From Acidimicrobiales bacterium (GTDB lineage: Bacteria; Actinomycetota; Acidimicrobiia; Acidimicrobiales; Aldehydirespiratoraceae), in assembly GCA_029263175.1 (NCBI GenBank), contig JAJCXZ010000032.1, positions 1 through 64,000 of the forward strand: a DNA stretch of 64,000 nt. Direction: 5' to 3'. Below are positions 25,459 to 34,252 of the stretch, piece by piece; positions within the stretch are counted from its first letter, which is position 1, and every line of letters begins with the position of its first letter. Position numbers and translations under genes: made by a program. Below the pieces are notes generated by a model that was given only the letters and a program-made list of their open reading frames with translations, was not told the origin of the DNA and searched no databases.

Positions 25459-26304
25459 ATGGCACGCGATGAGAAACTCCTCACCGCAGCGCAGATCGGT
25501 CAGTATCGGGAGCTGGGGTACATCGCGGCGATCGACGGCCTGTTGCCGTCCGAGGCCCACGCCGCCAGAGCACGGCTGGAACGCCATGAGTCGACGCTCG
25601 GACACCCGCTCGGGCCTGGTCAGCGCTCAAGATCGCACTACCTGTTCACGTGGGTAGACGACATCATGCGCGACCCCCGCATTCTCGACGCCGTAGAAGA
25701 TCTGATCGGCCCGAACATCCTTTGTTGGGGCTCCATCTTCTGGATCAAGGAAGCCCGGTCGGCCAGCTATGTCGGCTGGCACCAGGATCTCCAGTATTGG
25801 GGGCTCGATACGAGCGACCTGGTCAACGTCTGGGTGGCGTTGTCCTCGGCGTCGGAGCAGGCGGGATGTATGAGTGTGCTACCCGGTACTCATCATGAAC
25901 AGTTCGAACACGTCGAGACCTATGACGAAGACAGCCTGCTGACCCGGGGCCAGGAACTGACCATCGATATTGGTGAGAGGACCCCGAAGGCCATGCCGCT
26001 CGCCCCCGGCCAGTTCTCGATACACAACGGGAGGCTTGCCCACGGGTCGAGCCCCAACGCCTCCGACGATCGGCGGATCGGGCTATCGCTGCAATACATC
26101 CCCACGTCGGCCAGGCAGACGCTCGTCGAGTGGGACACCGCCGCGCTCGTTCGTGGCGTGGATGAGTTCCACCACTTCGAGCATGGGTTGTCGCCCGAAG
26201 CTGACCTTCACCCGGATGCCGTGGCGTTCCATGCCCGCGCCGTCGAAGCGCTCCGCGAGTTGATCTACGCCGGCGCCGAGCGTCAGACCGACCCGAGCGT
26301 GTAA
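25459..26304 (+). CDS. Phytanoyl-CoA dioxygenase (PhyH) family protein
   Basis: A 281-residue Fe(II)/2-oxoglutarate-dependent oxygenase. The HxD iron ligands are in YVGWHQDLQYW, the distal His is in LAHGSSPN, and the 2-oxoglutarate Arg is in DDRRIGLSLQYIP. The fold-typical loop is CMSVLPGTHHEQFEH. The ATG was chosen because the family's first helix (LTAAQIGQYRELGYI) begins a few residues later, although the frame opens far upstream. PhyH enzymes hydroxylate fatty acyl or natural-product substrates. Divergence from PadR and the shared operator suggest PadR may influence it. Confidence 0.85.
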   Translation: MARDEKLLTAAQIGQYRELGYIAAIDGLLPSEAHAARARLERHESTLGHPLGPGQRSRSHYLFTWVDDIMRDPRILDAVEDLIGPNILCWGSIFWIKEARSASYVGWHQDLQYWGLDTSDLVNVWVALSSASEQAGCMSVLPGTHHEQFEHVETYDEDSLLTRGQELTIDIGERTPKAMPLAPGQFSIHNGRLAHGSSPNASDDRRIGLSLQYIPTSARQTLVEWDTAALVRGVDEFHHFEHGLSPEADLHPDAVAFHARAVEALRELIYAGAERQTDPSV

Positions 26305-26313
26305 CGAGACCGG

Positions 26314-26634
26314 CTAGTAGCGGTCGTTCGACTTCTTCTTCGGTGGAGCCTTGAACGGCGCTTCGATGAGCGAATCGAATCGAGCATCATCGGGCTGCCT
26401 GGGCTCGTTGAGACGGCGGAGGAAGTCCTTGAGGGCGGCGCGCCCGCTGGCAACGTGGTCGCCCTTCATGCCAACGGAGCGGGTGAGGGCGTCCTTGGCC
26501 TTCTCGACGCGCTCCTTGCGGAGGGCCTTCTCCGCGTCAGTGCGAACAACCGGCTTCTTGTTCTTCCTTGCTTCCTCGGCTGCCTTCCGGCGAGCTTCTG
26601 ACTCTTGCAGCGGGGTGAGCTTCTTTGCAGGCAC
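26314..26634 (-). CDS. Lys/Arg-rich hypothetical protein
   Basis: A 106-residue, highly charged, basic protein. It opens with a long Lys/Arg/Glu helix or coiled coil (residues 5-55: RRKAAEEARKNKK, EKALRKERVEKAKD), followed by a more ordered AALKDFLRRLNEPRQPD and a Lys-rich end. No signal or membrane helix. Such proteins may bind nucleic acid or be unfolded chaperone-like factors. Convergent with the dioxygenase gene. Confidence 0.55.
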   Translation of the reverse strand: MPAKKLTPLQESEARRKAAEEARKNKKPVVRTDAEKALRKERVEKAKDALTRSVGMKGDHVASGRAALKDFLRRLNEPRQPDDARFDSLIEAPFKAPPKKKSNDRY

Positions 26635-26704
26635 GGCGGCTGATCTCCTGAGATTCTGCGGACGGTTGCAGTCCTCAACCGGGCACCGAGCCTATCGCTT
26701 GGAG

Positions 26705-26803
26705 TCCTGTGACGACGGTGAGCACGGTCGTCAGGTCGGTGTCGGCCGCCAGTTCTGGCTGCCGGAGGAGCTTGTTCGGCGTGATGGTGGCGAACCAGAG
26801 TCT
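26705..26803 (-). pseudogene. Fragment of a PRMT-like methyltransferase gene
   Basis: A short frame encodes LWFATITPNKLLRQPELAA and continues to TTVL. This is nearly identical to the segment LWFATITPSNLLGQPELAA of the intact methyltransferase at 32023. Nucleotide identity to the minus-strand stretch around 32281-32370 is high by eye. There is no start codon and no methyltransferase motif left, so it is a duplicated relict. Confidence 0.55.
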
Positions 26804-26845
26804 GGGCAGCACGCCAATTTGACAGAGCCCGGTGACCCGGCACTG

Positions 26846-26880
26846 CGACGGTGCCCCGGGAAGACCCGGGTGCACCGTCG
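26846..26880 (-). terminator. Terminator hairpin after the 5'-nucleotidase gene
   Basis: CGACGGTGC-CCCGGG and CCCGGG-TGCACCGTCG pair over about 15 bp with one bulged base, around an AAGA loop. It begins about 24 bases beyond the minus-strand gene that ends at 26904. There is no T run, so it is probably a strong structured end rather than a classical terminator. Confidence 0.6.
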
Positions 26881-26903
26881 TAGAGCGCTAGCGGTTTTGT
26901 GGA

Positions 26904-29111
26904 CTAGATCGGCACTGGGCAGTCGTCGGGGCCATCCGTGTCGATGCAGGTGATACGACCGCCGATCGCCGGTGAGATCGGCGTATTGGCAGCGATGTAA
27001 TCCGCCGTGACCTGGTCGAGAGGCTCACGGGTCGCAGCCGATGCGATGTCGTCCGGGTAATCGTCGCCACCGCTCGACATGAAGTCGTTCTCAGCCAACG
27101 TGTAGGAGGTACCAGCGGTGAGATCGACTGCAGGGCCGGTACAGCTGCCGTCGCCGGCTTGATGCACGGCGCTGACCACTCGGCTGCCCGCGGCCATGCC
27201 GATGTCGTAGGTGAAGCACAGACCCGACACCTGAGCAAAGCGCCCACTGATACCCGGCATGGCCGACACGCCATTCTCAAGGTGCTCCTTGAGTTCCGCA
27301 CCGGTCACCGAAAGGGTCACGACATTGTTTCCGAACGGCAAGACCGTGAGTACGGAACCGTCGGTGATCTCGAGATCGCCACCGTCGGGCGCCGGACAGA
27401 AATCGCCGACAACATCAGGGTCGGGACAGGTCAGATCGGCGCGTAGACCACCGGAGTTCATGATCGCGAAGTCGGTGCCGTACCGGTCACGCATCGCATC
27501 GGTGACGACGTCGCCGACGAGAGACTCGCAAATACGTCCGGAGTCCTGGCCACATTCATCAGACCTCGGGATCGCAACCGTCGATCGCCCGATCACGCCG
27601 CTCAGCAGCACATCGAGCTCGTCCCGCAGAGGATCGAGCAGGGCAACGATCTCCGGATCAGGCGTGACATCCGCGCTGACGGGTTCGACGAACACGACTG
27701 ACGAGTCGAATACTTCACCCGAACGGTTCGCATTCACGATGACTCGTGCATAGGTTCGGCCTCGACTCCGGTTCTCCACGATCAGCGCACCGTTGACGGT
27801 GTCGGTGAACTCGACGTTGGTGTGGTCACCGAGGATCAGGTCGAACCCGGTCACGCCATTGGCAAAGTCGACGATAGGTCCGGCAGCCGGCCCGGTCGTC
27901 GTGATACCGAGGTGGGTCAGTGCCACAAAGACGTCAGCCCCGGCCGCCTCGGCTGCGTCGCGGGCAGCTTGGGCTGCGGGGATCGGGTCGCTTGGCACCA
28001 TGGTGCCGAAGTTGCCCGGGAAGACCAGGCTCGGAGCTTCGGGGTTGGTGATTCCGATCACCGCGATCTTGATTCCGTTGCGATCCAGGATCACGTAGTC
28101 CTCGACGCCGGTCAGGTTGGCATCACGGTTGGTCAAGTTGGCCGACACGTACTTGAACGGATCACCGGGCTCCAGTCCGGCAGGTGCGCCCGCGAAGGTG
28201 ACCATGCGCTGCAGATGCGAGACTCCCTGATCGAAGTTGTGGTTTCCGAAGGTGTCGACGTCGAATCCCATCAGGCGCATGGCCCGTACTGCCGGTTCCT
28301 CGTCGAAGAACCCGGAAAGCGGTGGGGCGCCCCCGTAGGCATCACCAGCGGTGAGTGTGACCGTGTTGGGGTTCGCGGCTCGCTCCATGTCGAAGTACGC
28401 AGACAGTTCTGCCGCACCCCCGAATGTTCCCACTCCGAAGACAAAGAGCGGATCGAGTTGGGCATGCCAGTCCGAGATGGTCAGGAACTGCAGGTCCACA
28501 GGCTGGCGGTACATCTGGGTCACGCCTTGACCGCGAGTGATCGGATTGCCCGGCGAGAACGTGGTGGCCGAAGTGCCGGTAGTGACACCGGTGGCCTTGG
28601 CCCAGTTGACAGCTTCGGCGAAATAGGCACCGGCGGGGACGTCGGTGAAGCCGGCATCGGGATGACCGGTCGGCGAGCCTGCAGCACGCCAGAGCATCGT
28701 GACGAACATGGCTCGAGTCATACCGTCGCTCGGCCCGAACAACGTGGACGAGATCCCGTTGGTTATCCCCTTCGCCTTGGCCCAGTTGACAGCCTCGGCG
28801 AAATAGGCACCAGCGGGGACGTCGGTGAAGCCGGCGTCGGGGTTACCCGTCGGCGAGCCGGCGTCGCGCCACATCATGGTCAATCCTTCGGCCCTGCTCA
28901 TTGTGAGATCAGGGCCGAACATCGTCGGCGAGACTCCGTTGGTGACGCCGTACTCCTCGGCCCACGCGACGGCGTCAGCGTAGAAGGCAGCAGGATCGAC
29001 ATCGTCGAACGACGAGTGCGTCGCCGCGAGCGTGAGACTCGACGCGGGAACAACCGCCGCAGCTGTGAAGGCCAATGACATGGCCATGACCACCAAGAAC
29101 AGTTTCCGCAT
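26904..29111 (-). CDS. 5'-nucleotidase/metallophosphatase with three S-layer-homology repeats
   Basis: A 735-residue secreted enzyme. Residues 1-30 are a signal peptide. About 35-200 hold three SLH repeats, each with the F-x-DV-...-Y-x-AV-WA pattern, and two of them are close copies of about 60 residues. A metallophosphatase domain follows, with ISDWHAQLDP, the GNHNFDQG Asn-His site and ALTHLG. The rest is a 5'-nucleotidase C-terminal substrate domain. This order fits UshA-like nucleotidases anchored to cell-wall polymer by SLH. It would release phosphate and nucleosides outside the cell. GGGGGA lies upstream of the ATG. A frame extension of 58 residues was rejected. Confidence 0.88.
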   Translation of the reverse strand: MRKLFLVVMAMSLAFTAAAVVPASSLTLAATHSSFDDVDPAAFYADAVAWAEEYGVTNGVSPTMFGPDLTMSRAEGLTMMWRDAGSPTGNPDAGFTDVPAGAYFAEAVNWAKAKGITNGISSTLFGPSDGMTRAMFVTMLWRAAGSPTGHPDAGFTDVPAGAYFAEAVNWAKATGVTTGTSATTFSPGNPITRGQGVTQMYRQPVDLQFLTISDWHAQLDPLFVFGVGTFGGAAELSAYFDMERAANPNTVTLTAGDAYGGAPPLSGFFDEEPAVRAMRLMGFDVDTFGNHNFDQGVSHLQRMVTFAGAPAGLEPGDPFKYVSANLTNRDANLTGVEDYVILDRNGIKIAVIGITNPEAPSLVFPGNFGTMVPSDPIPAAQAARDAAEAAGADVFVALTHLGITTTGPAAGPIVDFANGVTGFDLILGDHTNVEFTDTVNGALIVENRSRGRTYARVIVNANRSGEVFDSSVVFVEPVSADVTPDPEIVALLDPLRDELDVLLSGVIGRSTVAIPRSDECGQDSGRICESLVGDVVTDAMRDRYGTDFAIMNSGGLRADLTCPDPDVVGDFCPAPDGGDLEITDGSVLTVLPFGNNVVTLSVTGAELKEHLENGVSAMPGISGRFAQVSGLCFTYDIGMAAGSRVVSAVHQAGDGSCTGPAVDLTAGTSYTLAENDFMSSGGDDYPDDIASAATREPLDQVTADYIAANTPISPAIGGRITCIDTDGPDDCPVPI
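28595..28887 (-). repeat. Near-identical SLH-coding repeat (about 180-bp period)
   Basis: The stretch at about 28595-28707 recurs at about 28775-28887 with few mismatches, for example the GTTGACAGC...TCGGCGAAATAGGCACC segment. This encodes two successive SLH modules and implies a recent internal duplication; the third SLH copy (about 28920-29060) is more diverged. Confidence 0.7.
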
Positions 29112-29358
29112 TTTTCCCCCAAACAAAGAGCACCGGTTTGGCGCGCCGAACGTGTTGCAACTTTGGTCTATACCGGAGAGAGCGACCTGTAAAGCGAAAC
29201 AGGCAGGCGATGGGGTCTGGGACCATTGGCTCAGCCACTGTGACCTGGTGGAGTGAGGGTCAAGGGTTGCAGTACTCCCTGACACCCCTGGTCCCTACTT
29301 GTATCGACCGACGTCCGAGTCGACTCATTTCCGATTCGGATCTGCCGACAGGTCCGTC

Positions 29359-29982
29359 ATGACTCGCTCGACCATATGGGCCGTTGCTGCGTGCGTCGCC
29401 GTGTTCGCACTCGTCGGTTTCGTGGCCGCCAGCATGTGGCCGGACACTGGCGCTGGCCGCTCGGACGACGCCGTTTCGGCGGGGCGTGGCGTCGCGCGCG
29501 AAGCACCGCACGACGTCGCCGATGCGACGGGGTTCACGCGCATGGCTCTGAGCGAGAGCTACGTCGTCATCGTTCGTGTCTCACCCGAGCGCAGCGATAT
29601 GGACATGGGTGGTATGGACATGGGCGAGATGGACATGGGCGAGATGGACATGGACGAGATGCACATGGACGGTATGGACATGGACGAGGTGGGAATGGTC
29701 GTTGACCAGTCGTTGGATGACACGGGACTCATGCGCCATGTGACGGCCCATATCTACGGCCGAGCGACCGGGTTGGCCGTCGACACCACGCCGCGCATCA
29801 TTGTTTCAGCGGCTGAGGCCGGCACCACGACCGAGATGATCCCGATGGCGATGCAGGACGCCAGCCTGGGTTCGATCGACACCCACTTCGGCCAAAATGT
29901 TGCCATTGCTGCAGGCTCCAACGTCACCATCACGGTCGTAGTTGCCGGCGAGGAGGTGACTGTCGATGGCTTCGTCGAGTGA
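29359..29982 (+). CDS. Membrane-anchored protein with Met/Asp-rich metal-binding tract
   Basis: A 207-residue protein with an N-terminal signal-anchor helix (about 5-25) and an extracytoplasmic part. A central tract (about 77-110) repeats MDMGEMDMGEM-like units with one MHM. Met-rich motifs bind copper(I) or silver in CopA/PcoA-type proteins. The C-terminal region is beta-rich and may be iron- or copper-binding. Its end overlaps the start of the diguanylate cyclase by 17 bases, so both are made together. It could be a periplasmic metal sensor or buffer for the signalling protein. Confidence 0.65.
   Translation: MTRSTIWAVAACVAVFALVGFVAASMWPDTGAGRSDDAVSAGRGVAREAPHDVADATGFTRMALSESYVVIVRVSPERSDMDMGGMDMGEMDMGEMDMDEMHMDGMDMDEVGMVVDQSLDDTGLMRHVTAHIYGRATGLAVDTTPRIIVSAAEAGTTTEMIPMAMQDASLGSIDTHFGQNVAIAAGSNVTITVVVAGEEVTVDGFVE
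29601..29690 (+). repeat. Tandem Met-Asp codon repeat
   Basis: GAGATGGACATGGGC-like units repeat several times in direct order, coding the Met/Asp-rich tract. This is a coding tandem repeat prone to slippage, not a CRISPR array or an origin. Confidence 0.7.
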
Positions 29983-31882
29983 CGCAATCAGCGAACTGAG
30001 TGTCGAGGGCAGGGTCGCCCTTGAGGTGGCGGATTCTCCGCGGCGTCGACTTGCGGGCGACCTCTCCGTCGGCAGCAAGCTCGCCATCAGTGCGCTCGTG
30101 ATCGCGATGGCTGTCATCGTGGTCATCGCCAACACACTTTACGCCATTGAGCGGTACTCGAACGCGGGAGAGACAGCGACGGCCGCAGCCGATCAGGTCG
30201 AGGCCGCGACCTGGGTCGGGGCTTCGTCCGCCGAGTTGCGAGCCAGTCAGCTCGCCTACGTCGGATCCACCTCGACCGAGCGTCGAGCGGAGTTCGAAGG
30301 GGCGGCGCATCGGTTCGACCAGGCACTCGATGAGCTCCGGCAGCGGGTTGATGATCCGATTGATGTCGCCCTCGTCCGCCGAATCTCGACGTCGCACGCG
30401 ACGTTCCGCGATCTCGACCAGTTGATCTGGGACAAGATTCTGAACGGCGACGACATCGCCGCCGAGAATCTGGCGCGTGGACCCGAAGCACTTGCGTTTG
30501 CCGCTATCGCCGCCGACGCCGAGAACCTGGTGCTGCGCGCCCGTGACGTCGAAGCCGAGGCTATGTATGCGTTCGACGAAGCCGAATCGTCGGCTCGAAC
30601 GATCGCGATCCTGATTGCCATCGCGGCCCTGTCGATCGTGGCTGCCACCACGTGGCTCGTGGCCCGATCTGTTCGCATCCCGCTGCAAGCTGTTCAACGA
30701 GCGGCCGAGGAGGCGGCGGAGGGTGAGCTCTCGGTCGCCGTGCAGATCAGCGGTGCCGACGAGATCGGCCGCCTCGCCCGAGCGTTCAACACGATGATGG
30801 AACGCTTGCGCGTGCGAGAGCAGACACTCCTTGCAGAACACGAGCGGCAACGACTCGCGCGGCAGATCCAGGCTGCGCTGGAGCTGGCCGAGTCTTCTGA
30901 AGAAGCTCTCGACTCGGCCAGTCGAGCGCTGGAGCAGGTTGCCGCAGACATGCCTGGCGAGATCCTTCTCTCCGACAACTCTGAGGCCCACCTCGAGCAG
31001 ATGGCAGTCAGCGGACCCGTCCCTGGGGGGCCGGGCTGCACGGTGATCGCTCCCTACTCATGCCCTGCCGTGCGGGCCGGGCGCGCGATCACCTACGAGT
31101 CGAGTGAGCATCTCGACGCGTGCCCTCATCTGCGGGGACGGGATACGGGTGCCTGTTCGGCGACCTGTGCCCCGGTCTCGTTCATGGGCCGAGCCATGGG
31201 CGTCGTGCACGTGATCGGTCCGGAGGGCGAGCCGCCGGATCTCAAGACCACGGAGGCGATCGTGACGGTCGCCGGCCACACCGGGGCCCGCATCGGTGTG
31301 CTTCGGTCGATGGCGCAGACACAGCTCCAGGCGACGACGGACGGCCTCACGGGTCTGATCAATCGACGGGCGTTCGAGTCGCGCGCTGGTGCGCTGCATC
31401 GCTCGGGGGAGCGCTTTGTAGTGGTGATGGCCGACCTCGACCACTTCAAGATGTTGAACGACACCTATGGTCACGAGGGAGGCGATCGCGCCCTTCGACT
31501 CTTCACGGATGTTCTCGGCGACACAACTCGCTCGGGAGACCTGGTGTGTCGGTGGGGTGGCGAGGAATTCGCGCTGGCGCTCCTCGGTGCCGATACGAAC
31601 TCTGCGGGCGAGATGCTTGACCGAATCCGAGTCGAGCTCTCGGGCAGAGTGGCGACATCACAGCTCCCGCCGTTCACGGCAAGCTACGGATACGTCGAGG
31701 CCGGCCTGTGCGATTCATTGGAGGAGGCAGTCCGCCGAGCCGATCAGGCCCTCTACGTGGCCAAAGCCGACGGCCGCGACCGGGCGATCCCGGCCGACCT
31801 GTCAGACCCCCTGCCGGAGATGTCGAACTGGCAGCCCGAGGTTGCCAGCGAAGTTGGTCCCGAGTCGGCACCCATCGCCTGA
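29966..31882 (+). CDS. Diguanylate cyclase with HAMP and GAF-like domains (GGDEF family)
   Basis: A 638-residue membrane sensor. Helix 1 is near residues 33-55, a helical periplasmic domain runs to about 210, then helix 2. A HAMP linker (about 230-285) has SVRIPLQAVQRAA. A GAF-like domain with Cys-rich stretches follows. The GGDEF domain (about 460-620) has TDGLTGLINRRAF and an intact active site GGEEF. RSGD five residues before the GGEEF fits the product-inhibition I-site. It should make cyclic di-GMP. The Met-rich protein overlapping its start is a likely sensory partner. Confidence 0.87.
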   Translation: MASSSDAISELSVEGRVALEVADSPRRRLAGDLSVGSKLAISALVIAMAVIVVIANTLYAIERYSNAGETATAAADQVEAATWVGASSAELRASQLAYVGSTSTERRAEFEGAAHRFDQALDELRQRVDDPIDVALVRRISTSHATFRDLDQLIWDKILNGDDIAAENLARGPEALAFAAIAADAENLVLRARDVEAEAMYAFDEAESSARTIAILIAIAALSIVAATTWLVARSVRIPLQAVQRAAEEAAEGELSVAVQISGADEIGRLARAFNTMMERLRVREQTLLAEHERQRLARQIQAALELAESSEEALDSASRALEQVAADMPGEILLSDNSEAHLEQMAVSGPVPGGPGCTVIAPYSCPAVRAGRAITYESSEHLDACPHLRGRDTGACSATCAPVSFMGRAMGVVHVIGPEGEPPDLKTTEAIVTVAGHTGARIGVLRSMAQTQLQATTDGLTGLINRRAFESRAGALHRSGERFVVVMADLDHFKMLNDTYGHEGGDRALRLFTDVLGDTTRSGDLVCRWGGEEFALALLGADTNSAGEMLDRIRVELSGRVATSQLPPFTASYGYVEAGLCDSLEEAVRRADQALYVAKADGRDRAIPADLSDPLPEMSNWQPEVASEVGPESAPIA

Positions 31883-32022
31883 GGCGCTGGGCGACGTTGA
31901 GGCGTTGAATCGTGCGGATGTGGGCGAGCAGCTCATAGACGCCCATCCACAAGGTTCCCTGGAGGACGCGCTCCCACCTCGGCGTTCGCACCCAGCGGGT
32001 GGTTGCCGTTCCGCGAGGACGA

Positions 32023-32940
32023 TCAGCCGTCGACGCGATCGACCTGCCAGGTCCAGCTCTGGCCGTCGGACGAGACCGACAGTTCCCAGGTCAACCGCTC
32101 GCCGGCGGACACCGCAACCGGCTCGGCCAGGGGTAAAAACCCTTGCGACCAACTCGAGTCGGACCGCGGGGGCAGGTTGTCGACGGTGACACCGGCAGAC
32201 AGCAGTGAGTCGAACCAGCAGGCCAGCCCGTGCAGGGTGCCGTCACGATCAACGCGCAGGTGGCCGGCCGCGGTCGTGGTCTCGTTGAGCACGGTGGTCA
32301 GGGCGATGTCGGCCGCCAGTTCCGGCTGCCCGAGGAGATTGCTCGGTGTGATGGTGGCAAACCAGAGGGTCTGCGCCGCTCGATGGTGGGCAGCGGCGTA
32401 GTCGTAGGGAAGGTCTGGGGCGCTCCAATCCGAGACCAGCGCGTGGTCATCGAACGATTCGGCAGCTGCGACCCACAAGCGAAGCCTCTGGGGCACGATC
32501 GCGGCGCCCGGCCGAAGGAGACGTTGCCGGGCATCAAAGGTCCAGGCGATGATCCCTTCATCGAGTCCGGCGTGACCGATGGTCTCGGTGATGAGTACAT
32601 CGGCTGCCTCGGGGATGTCGACGTCGACGGACCAGCCACGGAGAAATTCGATTCGATCAGCGAAACCGTTGTCCATGGCCAGTTCCTTGGCGACCTCGAT
32701 GACCGGCCCACCTTCGATGGCATAGACCCGGCTGGCGCCGTCCTCACATGCCATGAACGACAGCACGCCGGTCCCGCAGCCGATGTCGAGCACCACATCG
32801 CCGGGTTGCACCGATGCCTCGATGGCGCGCCGGTAAGAATCCATTCGGGCCGTGTCGAGGAGCATGCTCAGGTGGAAGTCGAGCTCATGCGCGTGGGAGC
32901 TGTCGCGCTGCCACACAGGGCCTTCGGGTAGGTGCGGCAT
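32023..32940 (-). CDS. PRMT-like class I methyltransferase
   Basis: A 305-residue methyltransferase. Motif I is VVLDIGCGTGVLSFMACEDG, the post-I acidic contact is YAIEGGPVIEVAKE, and ITETIGHAGLDEGI resembles the double-E loop of protein-arginine methyltransferases. The C-terminal beta-barrel part (from about 165) includes LPYDY and LWFATITPSNLLGQPELAA. Bacterial relatives are poorly known, and a protein or small-molecule acceptor is possible. The ATG gives the natural first helix; 19 extra N-terminal residues of the longer frame were rejected. A piece of this gene is duplicated at 26705. Confidence 0.8.
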   Translation of the reverse strand: MPHLPEGPVWQRDSSHAHELDFHLSMLLDTARMDSYRRAIEASVQPGDVVLDIGCGTGVLSFMACEDGASRVYAIEGGPVIEVAKELAMDNGFADRIEFLRGWSVDVDIPEAADVLITETIGHAGLDEGIIAWTFDARQRLLRPGAAIVPQRLRLWVAAAESFDDHALVSDWSAPDLPYDYAAAHHRAAQTLWFATITPSNLLGQPELAADIALTTVLNETTTAAGHLRVDRDGTLHGLACWFDSLLSAGVTVDNLPPRSDSSWSQGFLPLAEPVAVSAGERLTWELSVSSDGQSWTWQVDRVDG

Positions 32941-32977
32941 TATGCCGAATCTAGTGGCGCAGTGGTCGCCGGTTTGC

Positions 32978-34150
32978 TCACTGCTCCACGACGACACGGT
33001 GGAGCAAGGAGTTGAGCCTGGTCATGGTCCAGTAATCGCGTTCAATCCCACTTCGACGGGCTACTTCGATGGGAGCGATTTCATCCCGATCAGGTCCGAT
33101 GAGGGTGGCAACATCGCCAACCTTGATCGTCGTTTCACCGCCGAGCTCGAGAATGGTGTGGTTCGAGCTGACGGCACCGATCAGGGGGTAGAGCCGCTGT
33201 TCGACGAGGGCGACTGTCTTCCCAGCTGCATTGGACGGGTATCCGTCGGTGTGGCCGATCGGCACAGTGGCGATCCACGTGGGCTCGACAGCCCGGTATC
33301 GGTGTTCAAAGCTGACGCCTTCGCCGGGCATGAGCAACTCGACACGAGTCACGCGTGCCCGCAACCGGAAGACGGGATGGAGATCCATGATCAGCGCGCC
33401 GTCCGCATCAGTCCGATGGGCGTCAAGACCGTAGATGGCACCGCCGGGCCTGATCATGTCGAGGGACCGTGACTCGGGGAGGTCCACCACCTGGGTCGAT
33501 GGCGCTCCGTGGAGGTGCCCGAGGTCGATCCCAAGGTCGCGACACTCCTTCACCACGGCGTCGAAGCGCCTCAGATGTTCGACATCGAAGCGTCCGCCGT
33601 CGTGCCGCGCCCCGGAGAACATCGTGTAGGTGCCTTCGATGTCGATCGCCGTGCTCTCGGCGAGCCGACGGATCCACGCAACGGCGCGTCCATGGGGCAT
33701 GCCGATTCGGTTCATGCCAGTGTCGACGAAGAGGTGCACGGGAACTGCTTGGCCCGTGCTCGCGGCGATTGGTTCGAGCCACTCGAGCGCGTCGTCGTGG
33801 AACGGTGTCAATCGAACGCCGGCTCGTACAAGTAGCTCGGCCTCGGATCCGGCTACATGGGCCATCATCAGGATCGGCTTCTCGACACCACATTCCCGCA
33901 GGGCCAAAGCCTCGTCGACTCGAACGACCGCCAGCATCGACACTTCGGACATCGCGTCGAGAATCGGGCCGACCTGGCGCATTCCGATGCCGTTGGCGTT
34001 GTTCTTGACCACGGCCAGAAGCGGGAGGCCGGAGTGGCGTCGGAGCTCGCGAACGTTGTTGACGATGGCGCCCGAAATCACCTCGACCCAGGGATCAGCC
34101 GTTCGATCGTCGGGAGCGCGAACAGCAGTCCCGGGTGCGCTCTCAGGCAT
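32978..34150 (-). CDS. Alanine-racemase-fold PLP protein with altered active site
   Basis: A 390-residue protein of the alanine racemase family. The PLP-lysine loop reads AVVKNNANGIG where active racemases have VKANAYGHG. The barrel has VDTGMNRIG (Arg136-type) and MIRPGGAIYG (Arg219-type). In the C-terminal domain the catalytic Tyr of VSYG is replaced by Phe in GVSFEHRYRA, and GYADG is GHTDG. PLP binding is likely, but proton exchange by the usual Tyr is not. It may be a racemase of other amino acids, a decarboxylase-like enzyme or inactive. It ends 38 bases before the PRMT start on the same strand. Confidence 0.75.
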   Translation of the reverse strand: MPESAPGTAVRAPDDRTADPWVEVISGAIVNNVRELRRHSGLPLLAVVKNNANGIGMRQVGPILDAMSEVSMLAVVRVDEALALRECGVEKPILMMAHVAGSEAELLVRAGVRLTPFHDDALEWLEPIAASTGQAVPVHLFVDTGMNRIGMPHGRAVAWIRRLAESTAIDIEGTYTMFSGARHDGGRFDVEHLRRFDAVVKECRDLGIDLGHLHGAPSTQVVDLPESRSLDMIRPGGAIYGLDAHRTDADGALIMDLHPVFRLRARVTRVELLMPGEGVSFEHRYRAVEPTWIATVPIGHTDGYPSNAAGKTVALVEQRLYPLIGAVSSNHTILELGGETTIKVGDVATLIGPDRDEIAPIEVARRSGIERDYWTMTRLNSLLHRVVVEQ

Positions 34151-34252
34151 GCCGAAACACCTGCAGACGTCTTGTCACGCCGCACGTTAACACTGTGTTC
34201 GTGCCCCTACTACTGTGGCAGCCACACCCTTCAGATCTGGAGAGCTCACACC

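Noticed and set aside
29601-29690. Short direct repeats as a possible CRISPR or origin
   Set aside because: Units are in frame and code for a Met/Asp tract; there are no spacers and no DnaA boxes.
31883-32022. Minus-strand peptide TPRWERVLQGTLWMGVYELL as a possible gene end
   Set aside because: The frame continues into the diguanylate cyclase gene antisense and has no proper start or domain.
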